DNA of 64,000 bases, taken from Comamonadaceae bacterium. Its GTDB lineage: Bacteria > Pseudomonadota > Gammaproteobacteria > Burkholderiales > Burkholderiaceae_C. Shown here in pieces: positions 61,985 to 64,000 of this stretch. Where the stretch lies: contig CANEXF010000005.1 of the NCBI GenBank assembly GCA_947443645.1, positions 1 through 64,000 of the forward strand, written 5' to 3'. How positions within the stretch are numbered: the first letter of the stretch is position 1; every line of letters starts with the position of its first letter. The notes under the pieces are model-generated. The model had not been told where the DNA came from. It worked only from the letters and a program-made list of their open reading frames with translations, and searched no databases. Both the position numbers and the translations under genes were made by a program.

Positions 61985-63256
61985 TTACTTCTTGACCGGC
62001 TCGTCTGGCTTGGAAGCATTGCCCTCGATGTAAGGGCTCCATGGCTTGGCCTTGACCGGACCAGGCGTCTTCCACACCACGTTGAACTGGCCGTCGGCCT
62101 TGATTTCGCCAATGAACACCGACTTGTGCAGGTGATGGTTCTTCTCGTCCATCTTGGAGACGATGCCGGACGGCGCATTGAAGGTCTGGCCGGCCATCGC
62201 GGCGATGACCTTGTCTGTATCGGTGGACTTGGCTTTTTCAACGGCCTGCTTCCACATATTGATGCCGATGTAAGTCGCCTCCATCGGGTCGTTGGTCAAA
62301 GGCTTGTCGGAACCGGGCAGCTTCTTGGCTTTTGCATAAGCGGACCACTTCTTGATGAACTCGGTGTTGGCCGGGCTCTTGATGCTCATGAAGTAGTTCC
62401 AGGCGGCCAGGTGACCGACCAGCGGTTTGGTGTCCACGCCGCGCAGCTCTTCCTCGCCGACGGAGAAGGCAACGACTGGCACGTCCTTGGCTTTCAGGCC
62501 TGCGTTGCCGAGTTCTTTGTAGAAAGGCACGTTGGAGTCGCCGTTGATGGTGGAGACCACCGCTGTCTTGCCGCCTTCGGAGAATTTCTTCACGTCAGCC
62601 ACGATGGTCTGGTAGTCCGAGTGGCCAAACGGCGTGTATTTCTCGTCGATGTCCTTGTCGGCCACGCCCTTGCTTTTCAGGTAGGCGCGCAGAATCTTGT
62701 TGGTGGTGCGTGGGTAGACATAGTCCGTGCCCAACAGCACCCAGCGCTTGGCGCCGCCGCCAGCCTTGCTCATCAGGTAATCAACAGCCGGAATGGCCTG
62801 CTGGTTGGGTGCTGCACCGGTGTAAAACACGTTTTTAGAGAGTTCTTCACCCTCGTACTGCACGGGGTAGAACAGCAAGCCGTTCATTTCTTCGACCACT
62901 GGCAACACCGACTTGCGGGACACCGATGTCCAGCAGCCGAAAATCACCGAAACCTTGTCCTGACCCAGCAGCTGCTTGGTTTTCTCAGCAAACAGCGGCC
63001 AGTTAGAAGCCGGGTCAACCACCACGGGCTCGAGCTTCTTGCCGAGCACGCCGCCCTTGGCATTGATCTCGTCAATTGCCATCAGCACGGTGTCTTTCAG
63101 AACGGTCTCGGAAATAGCCATGGTGCCCGACAGGCTGTGCAAGATACCGACCTTGATGGTGTCAGCCGCATGGGCTGGCAGGACGCTCAGGCCTGAGAGG
63201 GCGACAGCGGCGGTAAGCGCTTTAAGCGTAAAACGACGTGATTTCAGACTTTGCAT
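61985..63256 (-). CDS. urtA: Urea ABC transporter substrate-binding protein UrtA
   Basis: About 423 aa. Start MQSLKSRRFTLKALTAAVAL at 63256, after GGAGAAG; the twin-Arg-like SRRFTLKAL could mean Tat or Sec export. The mature part reads DTIKVGILHSLSGTMAISET, FGCWTSVSRKSVLPVVEEMN, LFYPVQYEGEE and VGEEELRGVD, all close to UrtA. The periplasmic urea receptor and first gene of urtABCDE. The 230 bp upstream should hold the promoter. Confidence 0.95.
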   Translation of the reverse strand: MQSLKSRRFTLKALTAAVALSGLSVLPAHAADTIKVGILHSLSGTMAISETVLKDTVLMAIDEINAKGGVLGKKLEPVVVDPASNWPLFAEKTKQLLGQDKVSVIFGCWTSVSRKSVLPVVEEMNGLLFYPVQYEGEELSKNVFYTGAAPNQQAIPAVDYLMSKAGGGAKRWVLLGTDYVYPRTTNKILRAYLKSKGVADKDIDEKYTPFGHSDYQTIVADVKKFSEGGKTAVVSTINGDSNVPFYKELGNAGLKAKDVPVVAFSVGEEELRGVDTKPLVGHLAAWNYFMSIKSPANTEFIKKWSAYAKAKKLPGSDKPLTNDPMEATYIGINMWKQAVEKAKSTDTDKVIAAMAGQTFNAPSGIVSKMDEKNHHLHKSVFIGEIKADGQFNVVWKTPGPVKAKPWSPYIEGNASKPDEPVKK

Positions 63257-63488
63257 GGTTGCTTCTCCGTTAGGGTGGTGGTTTGCATCTCGCTGCAAGG
63301 GGACCCCATCCATGGCCTTTAAGCAGCGATGGTCCGATTCTGCGGAGCTCTGCCGCATTCGGAAATACGCCGGGTGGCGTATGCGGCGGCGCCGGGCAGT
63401 CAAAAAACAGGGGCTTGCGAGCCTGTCCGACAGACAAGCATCGTCACGGGGGCTAGGATCAATGGTTTTCCCTCACCAGGCTTTGAGC
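63257..63488. promoter_or_regulatory. Divergent intergenic region urtA / alcohol dehydrogenase
   Basis: 232 bp that should hold both promoters. On the urtA side there is a GG...TTGCA pattern near 63285-63310 that resembles a sigma-54 site but with wrong spacing. No other clear motif was found. Confidence 0.35.
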
Positions 63489-64000
63489 ATGCAAGCAACC
63501 CAAACACCTACGCTGGCCTACGCCGCGACCTCCCCTGCCGCAGCGCTGGCACCCTACGCGCTTGAACGCCGCGCGCCAGGCCAGCTCGATGTGGCAATGG
63601 ACATCCTTTACTGCGGTGTCTGCCACTCTGACCTGCATACAGCGCGCAATGAATGGGGCGGCACCATTTATCCGGTCGTGCCTGGCCACGAAATTGTGGG
63701 CCGCGTGACAGCCGTCGGCAGCCTCGTGACGAAGTTCAAGGTCGGCGACACCGTGGGCGTAGGCTGCATGGTCGACAGCTGCCAGCATTGCAAGCCCTGC
63801 ACCGACGGGCTGGAGCAGTACTGCGACAAGGGCTTTACAGGCACCTACAACGGCCCGGAACAGGGCAGCGGGGCCAACACCTATGGCGGCTATTCCAGCA
63901 GCATCGTGGTGCGCGAGTCCTTTGTGCTGCGCGTCTCGCATGGCGCGGCTGAACTGGCGGCTGTGGCGCCACTGCTGTGCGCCGGCATCACTACTTATTC
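63489..64000 (+). CDS. Zinc-dependent alcohol dehydrogenase, N-terminal part
   Basis: The first 170 codons of a CAD/YahK-like NADP-dependent alcohol (aldehyde) dehydrogenase; it runs off the window. Catalytic zinc residues C45 (YCGVCHSDLH) and H67 (VPGHEIVG) and the structural zinc cysteines C98, C101, C104 and C112 are present. Start MQATQTPTLAYAATS at 63489. Not obviously linked to the urt operon, from which it is divergent. Confidence 0.9.
   Translation, partial: MQATQTPTLAYAATSPAAALAPYALERRAPGQLDVAMDILYCGVCHSDLHTARNEWGGTIYPVVPGHEIVGRVTAVGSLVTKFKVGDTVGVGCMVDSCQHCKPCTDGLEQYCDKGFTGTYNGPEQGSGANTYGGYSSSIVVRESFVLRVSHGAAELAAVAPLLCAGITTY

Noticed and set aside
63257..63320. Sigma-54 promoter before urtA
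   Set aside because: A GG and a TTGC element exist, but the GG-to-GC spacing is one base short of the strict 12-bp step, so I do not call it.
1..64000. tRNA, rRNA or tmRNA genes
   Set aside because: No cloverleaf or rRNA-like stretch was recognised in the gaps; a tRNA search program was not available, so a small one could be missed.

Overview
The window looks like a chromosomal segment of a Comamonadaceae betaproteobacterium, most like Polaromonas or a close relative. This rests on high GC content, many orphan Bug/TctC binding proteins, a linked cyanophycin pair, a urt operon, and two families of small dispersed repeats of the kind I associate with that family. No rRNA, tRNA, CRISPR array or complete transposon was seen.

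Layout. (1) 1-6.4 kb is purine uptake and oxidation: the start of an ABC ATPase, a LysR regulator, xanthine dehydrogenase xdhA-xdhB and a Tsx-like nucleoside channel. (2) 6.5-15.9 kb is catabolic island A: two Bug proteins, a SnoaL-like protein, a BKACE enzyme, an FAH-family hydrolase, an extradiol-type VOC dioxygenase, a Rieske oxygenase, an FAD monooxygenase and a divergent LysR. (3) 15.9-16.4 kb is a scar in which a truncated NRAMP gene is joined to a copy of the tsx tail and terminator. (4) 16.5-21.0 kb is island B, partly decayed: a frameshifted LysR, a Bug protein, a polysaccharide-deacetylase-like enzyme, an HpaH-like hydratase and a broken hpaI. An intact NRAMP gene follows. (5) 22.6-32.7 kb holds a LysR, iorA-iorB, a cupin protein, a Bug protein and a TRAP transporter. 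(6) 32.8-44.4 kb is the rest of purine catabolism: glycerate kinase/hydroxypyruvate reductase, an 8-oxoguanine deaminase-like enzyme, an SMR pump, puuD, xdhC, a lipoprotein, uraH, a GntR regulator, puuE, a uraD-allantoate amidohydrolase fusion and an M20 amidohydrolase. An ABC importer follows to 47.3 kb. (7) 47.3-55.2 kb is cyanophycin: a DUF1854 protein, a large ABC exporter-type protein, a degenerate synthetase (cphA') and cphA. (8) 55.3-63.3 kb holds an isolated ureD, a small secreted protein and urtABCDE on the minus strand. (9) An alcohol dehydrogenase runs off the end.

The common theme is organic nitrogen. Purines are imported, oxidised through xanthine and urate to allantoin and ureides, giving glyoxylate (glycerate kinase route) and ammonia or urea. 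Urea is imported by Urt, and surplus nitrogen can be stored as cyanophycin. The purine locus is split by about 26 kb of acid and aromatic catabolic modules.

The most unusual signals are the NRAMP'-tsx' scar, which suggests two alternative islands stacked at one site, and small repeats lying in frame inside real genes (xdhA, iorA, puuD, probably urtB). Island A may be an undescribed aromatic route ending in a beta-keto acid cleavage enzyme. All family calls are from reading the sequence; no database search was run.
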